Assembly (NCBI RefSeq): GCF_030345335.1
Contig: NZ_JAPVRC010000004.1
Span: forward strand, 62,001-126,000
Reading direction: 5' to 3'
Source of the DNA: Halobacillus campisalis
GTDB lineage: Bacteria; Bacillota; Bacilli; Bacillales; Halobacillaceae
DNA length: 64,000 nt
Part shown: piece by piece, positions 25,096 through 32,815 of the stretch
How positions within the stretch are numbered: position 1 is the stretch's first letter
How the letters are laid out: the number at the start of each line of letters is the position of its first letter
Notes under the pieces: generated by a model
What the model was told of the DNA's origin: nothing
Seen by the model: only the letters and a program-made list of their open reading frames with translations
The model's database searches: none
Translations under genes and position numbers: made by a program

Positions 25096-27484
25096 ACGTT
25101 CCATCCTTTGAAACCCCTTCGTTCCCGCTGTTACAGTAGTCCTGTACGTGTTGCGACAGTTCAAGAATCATTTCTTTGCGTATTTCTGAAAAAGTATAAC
25201 GAAAAATATAAAATCCATCGTTTTGGTACAATCTTATAGGGTCTTCCTGCTGATATTGACGCATTCCAATACCCTCTTTTAAACGATTCATCATTTCTAA
25301 ATGACGAGTCCATAATTGGTCAATGACGGAGAGGCAGACTATTCTCAATTCCGTTTGAAGCTGGTCATTTTCTCTCCACTGATTCAAGTAGGCTTCATAT
25401 TTTCGTGCAATGTTAGAAGCTTCTTGCTTTAATTGTTCAGGATCTTCATAGTCCAACATTAAGTTTACCTCAGCCGCAGGGGCAGCCCTCTTTATTTCAA
25501 CCTCAATGTGTTCAATCGGCCAATTCTCGTAAGCGATTGTTTCTGGACAATGATGCTCAATTAAATTATCGAAGTATTCCCCCAACATGGATACGATCAA
25601 GTGAATCAAATCTTTTTTTTCTAAAAGTGAATCTCTGAACTCATACACGACTTTTCTCTGATCATTCACAACATCGTCCAGCTTAAGCGTCAGTTCCCTA
25701 ATATTATAATTGCTTCCTTCACTTATCTGCTGGGCCGTATTTATAAATTGATTCATGTCTTTATTTAGAACTTGTTCATTTGAATCTGTTGTTATCGTTT
25801 TTAACTTTCGTTTTAGTTCATCTTTTGCGAATCTTGAAATCAATTCATCTTCCAGGGATATAATGAACTGAGAAGCTCCAGAATCGCCTTGGCGGCCAGC
25901 CCGTCCTTTCAATTGATTATCAATTCTTCGTGCGTCATGCCTTTCTGTTCCAATGACGAACAGCCCGCCTAATTTGTCTACTCCTTCACCCAATTTTATA
26001 TCTGTGCCACGACCAGCCATGTTAGTGGCGATAATAATATTGTACTTTTGACCGGCTTTTGCAATGAGCTTCACTTCTTGCTCCACGCTATTGGCATTAA
26101 GAAGTTGGAAGATGAGGCCGGCTTCTCTTAGATACTTTGCAACTTCTTCAGATTGAAGGATAGAGGTAGTTCCAATCAGAATAGGCTGACCGGTTTGGTG
26201 CTTCTCCTTAACGATTCTTGCGAGTGCCTTGTATTTTTGAGCTTTTGTCATAAATATGAGGTCAGTGTAATCGACTCTTTTAACTGGTCTGTTAGTAGGT
26301 ACTTTAATTACGTTCATTCCATAAAGATTTTGAAATTCAGTTGCTTCGGTCTTAGCCGTTCCGGTCATTCCAGAGAGCATCGGATACATTCTGAAGTAGT
26401 TTTGTACCGTTATGGACGCTCGAGTTTTGTTTTCCTCACTGATCGATACGCTTTCTTTTGCCTCTAATGCCTGATGAAGCCCGTCAGACAACGTTCTTCC
26501 ATCCATCACTCTGCCAGTGAATATATCTACCAGTTTTATTTGATCATGATCTACTATGTAATCTACATCCCGTTTGAATAGCACGTGAGCTCTCAAGCTC
26601 TGAATGATGTAGTGATATAAAGACTGATGTTCTAAATCGTATAAATTTTCTATATCAAAGGCTTTCTCGACTTTTAATGCACCCTGTTCGTTAAGGTTCA
26701 CGAATTTATTTTCTCGATCCACCTGATAATCCGTTTCCTCTTCGAAGCTGCTTATTAACAAAGCGGAAACCTTGTGCAACTTTGGGCTGGACATTGCTTT
26801 ACCAGCGATAACAAGCGGTGTTTTTGCTTCATCTATAAGTACACTGTCAATTTCATCAATGAGAGCGAAGTGGTAATTTCTTTGAACTTTTTGGTTTTTG
26901 TTATTCACCATGTGGTCTCTTAAAAAATCGAATCCAAATTCGGTTCCGATTCCATATGTTATATCAGCTTTATACGCTTGTTTCTTTTCTGCAGATGATA
27001 ATTTAGAGATGTTTAGTCCTGTGCTCATGCCTAAAAATGTATACAATGGTTTTAATGTTTCAAAATCTCGTTTGGCTAAATACTCATTAGCCGTAATTAC
27101 GTGCACACCTTTACCTTCCAATGCTTTTAAATAACCCGCTATGGATGCTGCTAGCGTCTTTCCCTCTCCTGTAGCCATCTCAGCAATGTTTCCTTCGCTT
27201 AATATCAATCCGCCCATTAACTGCACGTCAAATGGCCGAAGTCCGAGCACTCGTTTAGACGCTTCACGAACGACTGCAAATACTTCATGTTGTATTTGTT
27301 TTAAAGACGTGCCATTGCGGATCTTTTTTTTAAAATGTAATGTTTTTGACTGGAGTGCTTTATCTGAAAGTATACTGATCTCACTTTCAAGACCATTAAT
27401 ATATTCGATAGATTTTAAATGCTTTTTAAGAGGTCTATCCGTCTTTTCAGGGAGGACTTTTTTGAGAGTTTCAATCATAAGCAT
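25088..27484 (-). CDS. secA2: Accessory preprotein translocase ATPase SecA2
   Basis: A 798-residue SecA paralogue. It has the Walker A motif ATGEGKT (residues 104-110), the DEIDSVLIDEAKTPL segment, and the helicase motif [12 protein letters not shown]. It ends without the Cys-rich SEC-C zinc domain that the housekeeping SecA at 56.3 kb has, as expected for SecA2. SecA2 works with SecYEG to export a subset of proteins, in B. anthracis the S-layer proteins Sap and EA1. Here SLH enzymes lie next door. The start ATG has TAAGGAG six bases upstream. It begins a two-gene secA2-slaP operon, transcribed away from tagO. Confidence 0.94.
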   Translation of the reverse strand: MLMIETLKKVLPEKTDRPLKKHLKSIEYINGLESEISILSDKALQSKTLHFKKKIRNGTSLKQIQHEVFAVVREASKRVLGLRPFDVQLMGGLILSEGNIAEMATGEGKTLAASIAGYLKALEGKGVHVITANEYLAKRDFETLKPLYTFLGMSTGLNISKLSSAEKKQAYKADITYGIGTEFGFDFLRDHMVNNKNQKVQRNYHFALIDEIDSVLIDEAKTPLVIAGKAMSSPKLHKVSALLISSFEEETDYQVDRENKFVNLNEQGALKVEKAFDIENLYDLEHQSLYHYIIQSLRAHVLFKRDVDYIVDHDQIKLVDIFTGRVMDGRTLSDGLHQALEAKESVSISEENKTRASITVQNYFRMYPMLSGMTGTAKTEATEFQNLYGMNVIKVPTNRPVKRVDYTDLIFMTKAQKYKALARIVKEKHQTGQPILIGTTSILQSEEVAKYLREAGLIFQLLNANSVEQEVKLIAKAGQKYNIIIATNMAGRGTDIKLGEGVDKLGGLFVIGTERHDARRIDNQLKGRAGRQGDSGASQFIISLEDELISRFAKDELKRKLKTITTDSNEQVLNKDMNQFINTAQQISEGSNYNIRELTLKLDDVVNDQRKVVYEFRDSLLEKKDLIHLIVSMLGEYFDNLIEHHCPETIAYENWPIEHIEVEIKRAAPAAEVNLMLDYEDPEQLKQEASNIARKYEAYLNQWRENDQLQTELRIVCLSVIDQLWTRHLEMMNRLKEGIGMRQYQQEDPIRLYQNDGFYIFRYTFSEIRKEMILELSQHVQDYCNSGNEGVSKDGTYD

Positions 27485-27727
27485 TAAACACTCCTTAGAC
27501 TATGTAATCATACATATTTTATCATGACATGGTACTGATTTACTAGTTTATTCCATAGAAGTTAAGTTGCAGACGTTCAGGTTTTGACGAATTTGATCGA
27601 ATTTTATCTGGATTAGTAGAACTAACTCTAGTAAAATTTGACAAAGTATTGTATCTTACTAGAGAGCCTAAAAAAAATACATATAATTTATCTAAAAATC
27701 ATTACAAATATAGAAGGAGGTTTTTAA

Positions 27728-28774
27728 TTGGAATACCTTGTGGTCATTTTCTGTTTTATCGCTACGATCTTGATTACCCCTTTTGTTAAAAAAGCAGCAT
27801 TGAGGTTAGGAGCGACCGATCAGCCAAATGAAAGAAAAGTACATAAAGGAACAATGCCGAGATTAGGAGGTTTAGCTATATTTCTAAGTTTCCTTGCAGG
27901 GATCATCGTATTCTATCCTGATAGTACATATACGCTTCCTATTATTATTGGTGCAAGTTTGGTCGTTGTAACCGGCGTTGCTGATGATTTAGTAGAAGTT
28001 TCGCCAAAAATAAAATTATTAGGTCAGCTTCTCGCTACCGGAGTCGTTATCTATGGAGGAGTGCAAGTTGAGTTCGTTAATCTTCCATTTGGGGGGCAGT
28101 TGGAGTTCGGAATGCTAAGTATACCGATCACTGTGTTATGGATTGTAGGTATTACTAACGCTATTAATCTTATCGATGGATTAGACGGGTTAGCTGCAGG
28201 TGTCTCTTCCATAGCTTTATTGACCATTTCTGGAATGGCATTATTTATGGGAAACACTTTTGTAGTTATTGTAGGCCTTATCGTATTAGGCAGTACGTTA
28301 GGATTCCTTCTGTTCAATTTTTATCCCGCCAAAATATTCATGGGGGATACAGGAGCGCTTTTTCTAGGCTTCATGATTGCTGTTTTATCTTTATTAGGGT
28401 TCAAAAATGTGACATTATTTTCATTCATCATCCCTATCATTATATTAGGTGTGCCGATATCAGATACTTTATTTGCTATATTAAGACGGAAATTGCAGAA
28501 TAAACCGTGGTCTTCTCCGGACAAGTCCCATCTGCATCATTGTCTGCTCAACTTAGGGTACTCTCATCCACAAGCTGTTCTGATCATTTATGCAGTGAGT
28601 GCTTTATTCAGTATAGCTGCAGTAGTGTTCTCCCAGGCCACATTATTCGGTTCTTTAGCAGTAGTCGCATCATTGATATTAATGATCGAACTGATCGCCG
28701 AATTCACCGGATTAATTGGAAAAGATTATAAACCTATCATAAATTTTATGAAAATTTACAAAACCCGTAAATAG
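27728..28774 (+). CDS. tagO: Undecaprenyl-phosphate N-acetylglucosaminyl 1-phosphate transferase TagO
   Basis: A 348-residue polytopic membrane enzyme with about ten or eleven hydrophobic segments. The family motifs are VADDLVEVSPKIKLL, NAINLIDGLDGLAAG, FMGDTGALFLGF and the cytoplasmic His-rich DKSHLHHCLL. It transfers GlcNAc-1-phosphate to undecaprenyl phosphate, the first step of wall teichoic acid and SCWP synthesis. With the tagA-like gene at 13.1-13.8 kb it can form the GlcNAc-ManNAc disaccharide lipid. The start is TTG behind AAGGAGG. In B. subtilis tagO lies near degSU; here it is next to the secA2-slaP unit. Confidence 0.93.
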   Translation: MEYLVVIFCFIATILITPFVKKAALRLGATDQPNERKVHKGTMPRLGGLAIFLSFLAGIIVFYPDSTYTLPIIIGASLVVVTGVADDLVEVSPKIKLLGQLLATGVVIYGGVQVEFVNLPFGGQLEFGMLSIPITVLWIVGITNAINLIDGLDGLAAGVSSIALLTISGMALFMGNTFVVIVGLIVLGSTLGFLLFNFYPAKIFMGDTGALFLGFMIAVLSLLGFKNVTLFSFIIPIIILGVPISDTLFAILRRKLQNKPWSSPDKSHLHHCLLNLGYSHPQAVLIIYAVSALFSIAAVVFSQATLFGSLAVVASLILMIELIAEFTGLIGKDYKPIINFMKIYKTRK

Positions 28775-28868
28775 CTGGAATCTCCCATGGATACAGGGAT
28801 GAGCATACTATTTGTAAAGTTTTAGGTAGATACTCACATTATTCTGTGCTTTATTATGTAGAACAGTA

Positions 28869-28909
28869 TGATATAATACGAGATATCTTGTGTCTTTTCG
28901 ACACGAAGC
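28869..28909 (+). promoter_or_regulatory. Extended -10 promoter and leader hairpin of the epsA-like gene
   Basis: TGATATAAT at 28869-28877 fits an extended -10 element. Just upstream (28860-28865) AGAACA reads TGTTCT on the other strand, part of the SinR operator motif of B. subtilis, though only the first part matches. In the leader, CTTGTGTC-TTTTC-GACACGAAG (28887-28908) forms a small hairpin before the GGAGG ribosome site. Confidence 0.45.
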
Positions 28910-28933
28910 ATTTACATAATTGGAGGTACATCA

Positions 28934-29692
28934 ATGGAAGAAACCATTTCTTTAAAAGAAATATTTGAAGTTTTGAAAAAAAGAATTTGGATGATACTTG
29001 CTATCACAGTAGGCGCTGCAGCGATTAGTGCAGTTGTAACCTTCTTCGTTTTAACCCCTACATATGAAGCATCCTCGGAGTTCATCGTTAATCAATCTGA
29101 AAGTACGGATTCGAATAACCCTTATGATGTCAATGATATTAGAACGAATGTTGAATTAATTAGTACATACAATGTTATCATCAAAAGCCCCGCGGTATTA
29201 GATCAGGTTACCGATAACATAGGGTTAGATATGTCAGCAGAACAGTTGAGTAATAAAATTCAAGTGTCGAGTGCTGAAGAATCGCAAGTTGTGAACGTTA
29301 CCGTCACGGATGAGAGTCCTTCCATGTCTGTTGAAATAGCTAACAATACAGTAGAAACGTTCCAAGAGACCATTCCGACACTTATGAACGTAGATAATGT
29401 TAATATTCTCTCGCCTGCAATGGAGAAAGCGGACCCGTCACCAGTAAGCCCACAGCCTGCGCTGAATATTGCAATTGCTATCGTAGTAGGTCTTATGGTT
29501 GGAGTAGGCTTAGCTTTCTTATTAGAGTATTTGGACAATACAATCAAAACAGAACAAGATGTGGAAAAAACTTTGGGATTACCCTTAATGGGAGTAATCT
29601 CAACGGTTTCTGAAGAAGATCTTGGGCCAGAGTCTATGAGCGAACAGAATAGCAGGGCTTCCAAAGTTAGGGGTGAGTCGGTTGGCACGTAA
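28934..29692 (+). CDS. epsA: Wzz/EpsA-like capsular polysaccharide chain-length and kinase modulator
   Basis: A 252-residue Wzz-domain membrane protein with two membrane segments (about residues 16-38 and 177-197). The second is preceded by the Pro-rich PSPVSPQPALN motif of this family. It is of the YveK/EpsA/CapA type, which pairs with a cytoplasmic tyrosine kinase to control polysaccharide polymerisation or export. The next gene encodes that kinase and overlaps it by eleven bases. No other eps genes follow directly; the polymerase and transferases at 4.6-8 kb may be the partners. A role in biofilm exopolysaccharide is inferred. Confidence 0.87.
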   Translation: MEETISLKEIFEVLKKRIWMILAITVGAAAISAVVTFFVLTPTYEASSEFIVNQSESTDSNNPYDVNDIRTNVELISTYNVIIKSPAVLDQVTDNIGLDMSAEQLSNKIQVSSAEESQVVNVTVTDESPSMSVEIANNTVETFQETIPTLMNVDNVNILSPAMEKADPSPVSPQPALNIAIAIVVGLMVGVGLAFLLEYLDNTIKTEQDVEKTLGLPLMGVISTVSEEDLGPESMSEQNSRASKVRGESVGT

Positions 29693-30383
29693 AAAAAATA
29701 AGAAAAATGATTTGCTGATGAAGGCAAGGAAAATTATTGCAAATGATAATCCTAAATCACCGATTGCTGAGCAGTATAGGACAGTACGTGCCAATTTACA
29801 GTTCGCTTCCGTAGACCATGAATTGAATACACTACTTGTCACTTCATCTGGACCTGCTGAAGGAAAATCGATGACAGCTGGAAATATTGCTGCCGTATTC
29901 GCTCAGCAAGGAAAGAGAGTATTATTGATTGATGCAGATTTAAGAAAACCGACGGTCCATCACTCTTTCCGACTTAACAACACAAAAGGATTGAGCAATT
30001 TCTTAGTAGGTAAAGAGGTTTTAAAAGCGACGACCCAAAATACCAATGTAGAAAACTTAGAGGTCATGACGAGTGGGCCGATTCCACCGAATCCTTCTGA
30101 ATTACTTGGCTCAAAAGCGATGAGCAAGCTTATTCTGGAAGCTCGACAGACCTATGATCTGCTAGTTTTTGATACACCTCCAGTGCTTGCTGTTTCTGAT
30201 TCTCAAGTCTTAGCTAGTGAAGTCGACGGCGTCATGCTTGTGGTAAGAAGCGGCCACACAGATAATTCTTCTGCCGAGCGTGCTAAAGAATTACTGGAGC
30301 AGTCCAAAGCTAATATTCTTGGAGTAGTTTTAAACGATCAGGAGAAAAAGAATAGCAACTATTATTATTACTATGGTAACTAA
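29682..30383 (+). CDS. epsB: BY-kinase / CpsD-EpsB-family tyrosine-protein kinase
   Basis: A 233-residue bacterial tyrosine kinase. Walker A is GPAEGKSMTAGN, Walker A' is LLIDADLRKPTVH, and Walker B is LVFDTPPVLAVSD. The C-terminus has the typical cluster of five tyrosines, NYYYYYGN, where autophosphorylation occurs. Activity needs the cytoplasmic tail of the EpsA-like partner encoded just upstream. The most likely start is TTG 29682, with AGGGGTGA upstream; GTG 29673 is possible but lies inside that site. A strong terminator follows the gene, so this is a two-gene operon. It is likely to control exopolysaccharide synthesis. Confidence 0.9.
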   Translation: MARKKNKKNDLLMKARKIIANDNPKSPIAEQYRTVRANLQFASVDHELNTLLVTSSGPAEGKSMTAGNIAAVFAQQGKRVLLIDADLRKPTVHHSFRLNNTKGLSNFLVGKEVLKATTQNTNVENLEVMTSGPIPPNPSELLGSKAMSKLILEARQTYDLLVFDTPPVLAVSDSQVLASEVDGVMLVVRSGHTDNSSAERAKELLEQSKANILGVVLNDQEKKNSNYYYYYGN

Positions 30384-30384
30384 A

Positions 30385-30419
30385 GAGACAGGAGCAGTGA
30401 TTGCTCCTGTCTCTTTTTG
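30385..30419 (+). terminator. Terminator after epsB
   Basis: Hairpin GAGACAGGAGCA-GTGA-TTGCTCCTGTCTC with a run of five T. It ends the epsA-epsB unit. Confidence 0.93.
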
Positions 30420-30528
30420 TCTAAAATTATCGAAAATTTTAATCATATTATATATATTACTTGATTTATCTGAATAATTACATTATCCTTTATTTTGAAT
30501 TGTTTAAATGTGGAAAGGGGTCACTATA

Positions 30529-30735
30529 ATGGTTACACCAGATACAAAGATAGCTCAACCTGGTAATATCGTAGAATTTGAAAGAAATGATATCACATTT
30601 AAAGGAAAAGTCATTCCTAGTCAATGCCAGCGCTCTGTCATAGTGGACTTGACGATTATGGATAATCTTGCTGAAGTAGATTTTGAATTTGAACGTACAG
30701 TAGTAGCGCATGAAAACTATAGAATATTGTCGTAA
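30529..30735 (+). CDS. ykvS: YkvS-like DUF2187 family small protein
   Basis: A 68-residue soluble protein matching the DUF2187/YkvS family, with GNIVEFERNDITFKGKVIPS and the later ENYRIL. The family is a KOW-like small beta fold of unknown function, common in Bacillaceae. The start is ATG 30529, behind AAAGGGG; an in-frame ATG at 30508 precedes that site. It lies alone between the epsB terminator and the c-di-GMP riboswitch promoter. There is no clear terminator after it, so transcription may run on into the riboswitch region. Confidence 0.82.
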   Translation: MVTPDTKIAQPGNIVEFERNDITFKGKVIPSQCQRSVIVDLTIMDNLAEVDFEFERTVVAHENYRILS

Positions 30736-30750
30736 TTTTCTGTAAAACTA

Positions 30751-30779
30751 TTGTGCTTTTTGAAAAACACCATTATAAT
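30751..30779 (+). promoter_or_regulatory. Sigma-A promoter of the c-di-GMP riboswitch-sinI unit
   Basis: TTGTGC at 30751-30756 and a perfect TATAAT at 30774-30779 with a 17-base spacer. A transcript would start near 30786, just before the riboswitch. Confidence 0.75.
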
Positions 30780-30798
30780 AAAGTTTATATCAAGCGAC

Positions 30799-30893
30799 TT
30801 CTCCTTGAAAAAGGCAAACTTATTGAAAAATAAGGACGCAAAACTACGGGTCTAAAATCCTTAGAGGATTATGATGGCCGGGTTGTCTAGGAT
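30799..30893 (+). ncRNA. Cyclic-di-GMP-I (GEMM-I) riboswitch
   Basis: The core fits the GEMM-I consensus closely. GGCAAAC (30813-30819) is followed by a stem CTTATT-GAAA-AATAAG with the GAAA tetraloop, then GGACGCAAA, CGGGTCTAAA, a second stem AATCC-TTAGA-GGATT carrying the tetraloop receptor side, and ATGATGGCCGGGTTG. The closing stem pairs GGC with GTCT on the 3' side, and TCCT/AGGA may extend it. It lies between a good promoter and a SinI-like small gene, so it probably controls that gene in response to c-di-GMP. Confidence 0.92.
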
Positions 30894-30917
30894 GAATGGT
30901 AGGGGGATCATTCATTG
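30891..30917 (+). promoter_or_regulatory. Ribosome-site hairpin, candidate expression platform
   Basis: GATGAATG (30891-30898) pairs with CATTCATT (30909-30916). The ten-base loop contains AGGGGG (30901-30906), a ribosome site for the TTG at 30915, which itself begins in the stem. The left arm overlaps the 3' strand of the possible riboswitch closing stem, so ligand binding could open this hairpin. There is no T run, so it is not a terminator. The switch mechanism is inferred. Confidence 0.55.
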
Positions 30918-31058
30918 GACGATATGGAGTTTGTGATGAAGTTGGATGCGGACTGGGTAGCCCTTGTAAAAGAAGCAAAAGAATTAGGATTGACTATAGA
31001 GGAAGTACGGCACTCTATAGAAACGATGAAACAAATGAATCTTAAAGAGAGAGCTTAG
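30915..31058 (+). CDS. sinI: SinI-family anti-repressor (SinR antagonist)
   Basis: A 47-residue peptide (40 if it starts at ATG 30936). It contains the SinI signature: LDADWVALVKEAKELGLTIEEVRHSI, split here as LDADWVALVKEAKE and LGLTIEEVRHSI. In B. subtilis SinI the matching piece is LDQEWVELMVEAKEANIS with PEEIR. SinI binds the repressor SinR and frees biofilm genes such as eps. Two starts are possible: TTG 30915 (AGGGGG eight bases upstream, inside a hairpin loop) and ATG 30936 (GGAG six bases upstream). The gene lies 20 bases after a c-di-GMP-I riboswitch and ends in a terminator. No sinR is in this window. It was too short for ordinary gene calling. Confidence 0.85.
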   Translation: MDDMEFVMKLDADWVALVKEAKELGLTIEEVRHSIETMKQMNLKERA

Positions 31059-31074
31059 ATTTTATCAAATGTTT

Positions 31075-31119
31075 CCCGAATGAGAGACGCTGAAATAGCG
31101 TGCTTATTCGGGTTTTTTT
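31075..31119 (+). terminator. Terminator of the sinI gene
   Basis: Hairpin with CCCGAAT / ATTCGGG outer arms and an inner GACGC-TGAAATA-GCGTGC stem, followed by seven T. It closes the riboswitch-sinI transcription unit. Confidence 0.88.
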
Positions 31120-31301
31120 GTGCTCTCTTACAACTTACAAACTCCTAGCATTAACCAATTTTTAGAAGGAAGTTCAGAGCGCGATAAAGGTTCTATGTCA
31201 TACGAATACTTACATTATAGGAAAAACTTGCGAAACGGAGATTTTATAGCTGTACTTTTATGCTAAAATAGAATCAGTTTTACAAAAGATGGGGGAGTTT
31301 T

Positions 31302-32561
31302 ATGGAAAAGTGTATCGAATGTGGAAATGAAGTACATTCTTCAAATAGTACTTGTGAAGAATGTACTTCAAATACGCGGGCAAAACAGCCGTCTTATTTT
31401 GCTGCTAGTGATGATTGGTTGAACGCCAGTCAATATTATGAACGCCATTATAAAGAACAAAAAAAGAATAAAAATAAAAATTGGAAGAAAATATTTACTA
31501 CTTTAATAACTGTTGCAATGGTGATCGGTCTATCAGTTACTGGATGGGCGTATCTTTCGAAAATTACTTCCTCTGAATATATCGTTCACGAATTTGAGAA
31601 CGCTGTAAAAGAAAACGATGCTGAAAGCCTATTGAAGTTGATTGATTTTCAGCACGCTTCCGAATCATTCAAATTGACTCATGCTGAGAACATGGTTGAG
31701 CATTTCAATAAATCTTCCGGGGAGTTTGTCGAGACTTTAGGATATTTAAGAGCTTCGGCCGACGGAGCTGAGTTAGAAAATGAACAAATGCTCCATGTCA
31801 GTAATCAAGGTTCCAAATGGTTGATGTTTAATGATTATAAACTGCAATTGACCCCAGAGAATATGGAAGTTTTCTCTACGCAATCAGGTGTGAAACTTTA
31901 TTTAAATAATGAACAACTTGGAACACTTTCTAAAGGAACTTATGAGCTTAGTGGACTGCCTCCAGGAGAACATGAGTTAAAAGGTGTAGTAGAAATAGAC
32001 GGAGAGACTTATGATGAGGTTGTAACAATAAATACATATGAACTTTCCAAAGAGACGGTGGAAGTGAACTTCGAAGATCTTAATCCTCAAGCTGTCAAGG
32101 CTTCTTTAGAAGAAACATTGGAAGCCGACTTACAACAGGCTGTGTCTGAGCATGTTGAAGAATATGTGACTGCTTTTAAAGAGAAAGACATAACTGTTTT
32201 CAATAGGATGAGGAATGATTCTTATTTAGAAGACACAAAACTAAGCATTGAAGAAATGGAAAGCTTGGGCCAGCATTATGATGGTGAAATAAAGGGTATT
32301 TTTTATGAAGGAAACCCTGAAGTAACAGTAGATAAAGAAACAGGAAGTTATAAATCGACTATGAGCGCATCCTTTGATATTAAGTCCGGGTACTATCTTG
32401 ATGGTGAGGGAGAGGATAGCGCCCGAATGAATAAAAATACGTATTCGTGGGAATATGATTTCACCTTTGATGATGAAGAGAATTTATGGGTGATTACTTC
32501 TGGTAAGCCTATGACATCAACATCAATAGAAACGGCTCAGCTGGAATCTCAAGGTTTTTAA
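31302..32561 (+). CDS. TcaA/YvbJ-like zinc-ribbon membrane protein
   Basis: A 419-residue protein with an N-terminal zinc ribbon (CIECGN and CEEC, four Cys in the first 21 residues), then a cytoplasmic linker and one membrane segment (about residues 66-88). The large outside part fits the TcaA family, with a domain at about 95-185, one at 190-265 and a C-terminal NTF2-like region. The family is linked to cell-envelope stress and glycopeptide sensitivity in staphylococci (TcaA), and YvbJ in B. subtilis. The GGGGGAG ribosome site precedes ATG. It is monocistronic, with a hairpin terminator. Specific function here is not shown by the sequence. Confidence 0.8.
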   Translation: MEKCIECGNEVHSSNSTCEECTSNTRAKQPSYFAASDDWLNASQYYERHYKEQKKNKNKNWKKIFTTLITVAMVIGLSVTGWAYLSKITSSEYIVHEFENAVKENDAESLLKLIDFQHASESFKLTHAENMVEHFNKSSGEFVETLGYLRASADGAELENEQMLHVSNQGSKWLMFNDYKLQLTPENMEVFSTQSGVKLYLNNEQLGTLSKGTYELSGLPPGEHELKGVVEIDGETYDEVVTINTYELSKETVEVNFEDLNPQAVKASLEETLEADLQQAVSEHVEEYVTAFKEKDITVFNRMRNDSYLEDTKLSIEEMESLGQHYDGEIKGIFYEGNPEVTVDKETGSYKSTMSASFDIKSGYYLDGEGEDSARMNKNTYSWEYDFTFDDEENLWVITSGKPMTSTSIETAQLESQGF

Positions 32562-32570
32562 TTCAAATAT

Positions 32571-32606
32571 AACTCTCTCCATTTTAATGGGAGTTGTTCA
32601 GTTTTT
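32571..32606 (+). terminator. Terminator after the TcaA-like gene
   Basis: Two-part stem AACTC / GAGTT and CCATT / AATGG, ending in a T-rich tail (GTTTTT). Confidence 0.65.
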
Positions 32607-32643
32607 GAATAGAAGACCTGGAGTTACAAGCGAATCAGCATGT

Positions 32644-32680
32644 AAAAAAGCTCAGAATACCTATATTCGGTTCTGAGCCT
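32644..32680 (-). terminator. Terminator for the amino acid permease gene
   Basis: Read leftward, GGCTCAGAA and TTCTGAGC form a stem followed by TTTTTT. It lies about 135 bp beyond the permease stop codon. Confidence 0.75.
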
Positions 32681-32704
32681 TCTTGCGTGGAAGTATTTAA
32701 TTGT

Positions 32705-32750
32705 AGGTTTAGTCCAAAATCCTATCTCTTAAACTTTTGGGACTGAACCT
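32705..32750. repeat. Long inverted repeat between convergent genes
   Basis: AGGTTTAGTCCAAAA (32705-32719) and TTTTGGGACTGAACCT (32735-32750) are near-perfect inverted copies, with one bulge and one G-T pair, and a 15-base loop. The right side is followed by ATTTATTTT. It could be a second terminator, or a copy of an intergenic repeat family. Confidence 0.55.
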
Positions 32751-32815
32751 ATTTATTTTGCAATTTCACATAACCTTAAGTGCTATTCATCCTGTCTATC
32801 ATTAAAATAATATAG

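Noticed and set aside
27141-27527. Plus-strand 128-codon reading frame over the secA2 start
   Set aside because: Antisense to conserved SecA motifs; composition is typical of a shadow frame.
29260-29727. Minus-strand 155-codon reading frame over the epsA-like gene
   Set aside because: Antisense to the Wzz-domain gene, whose domain motifs are clear.
30891-30917. The hairpin after the c-di-GMP riboswitch as a transcription terminator
   Set aside because: No T run follows the stem; the arrangement with a ribosome site in the loop suits translation control better.
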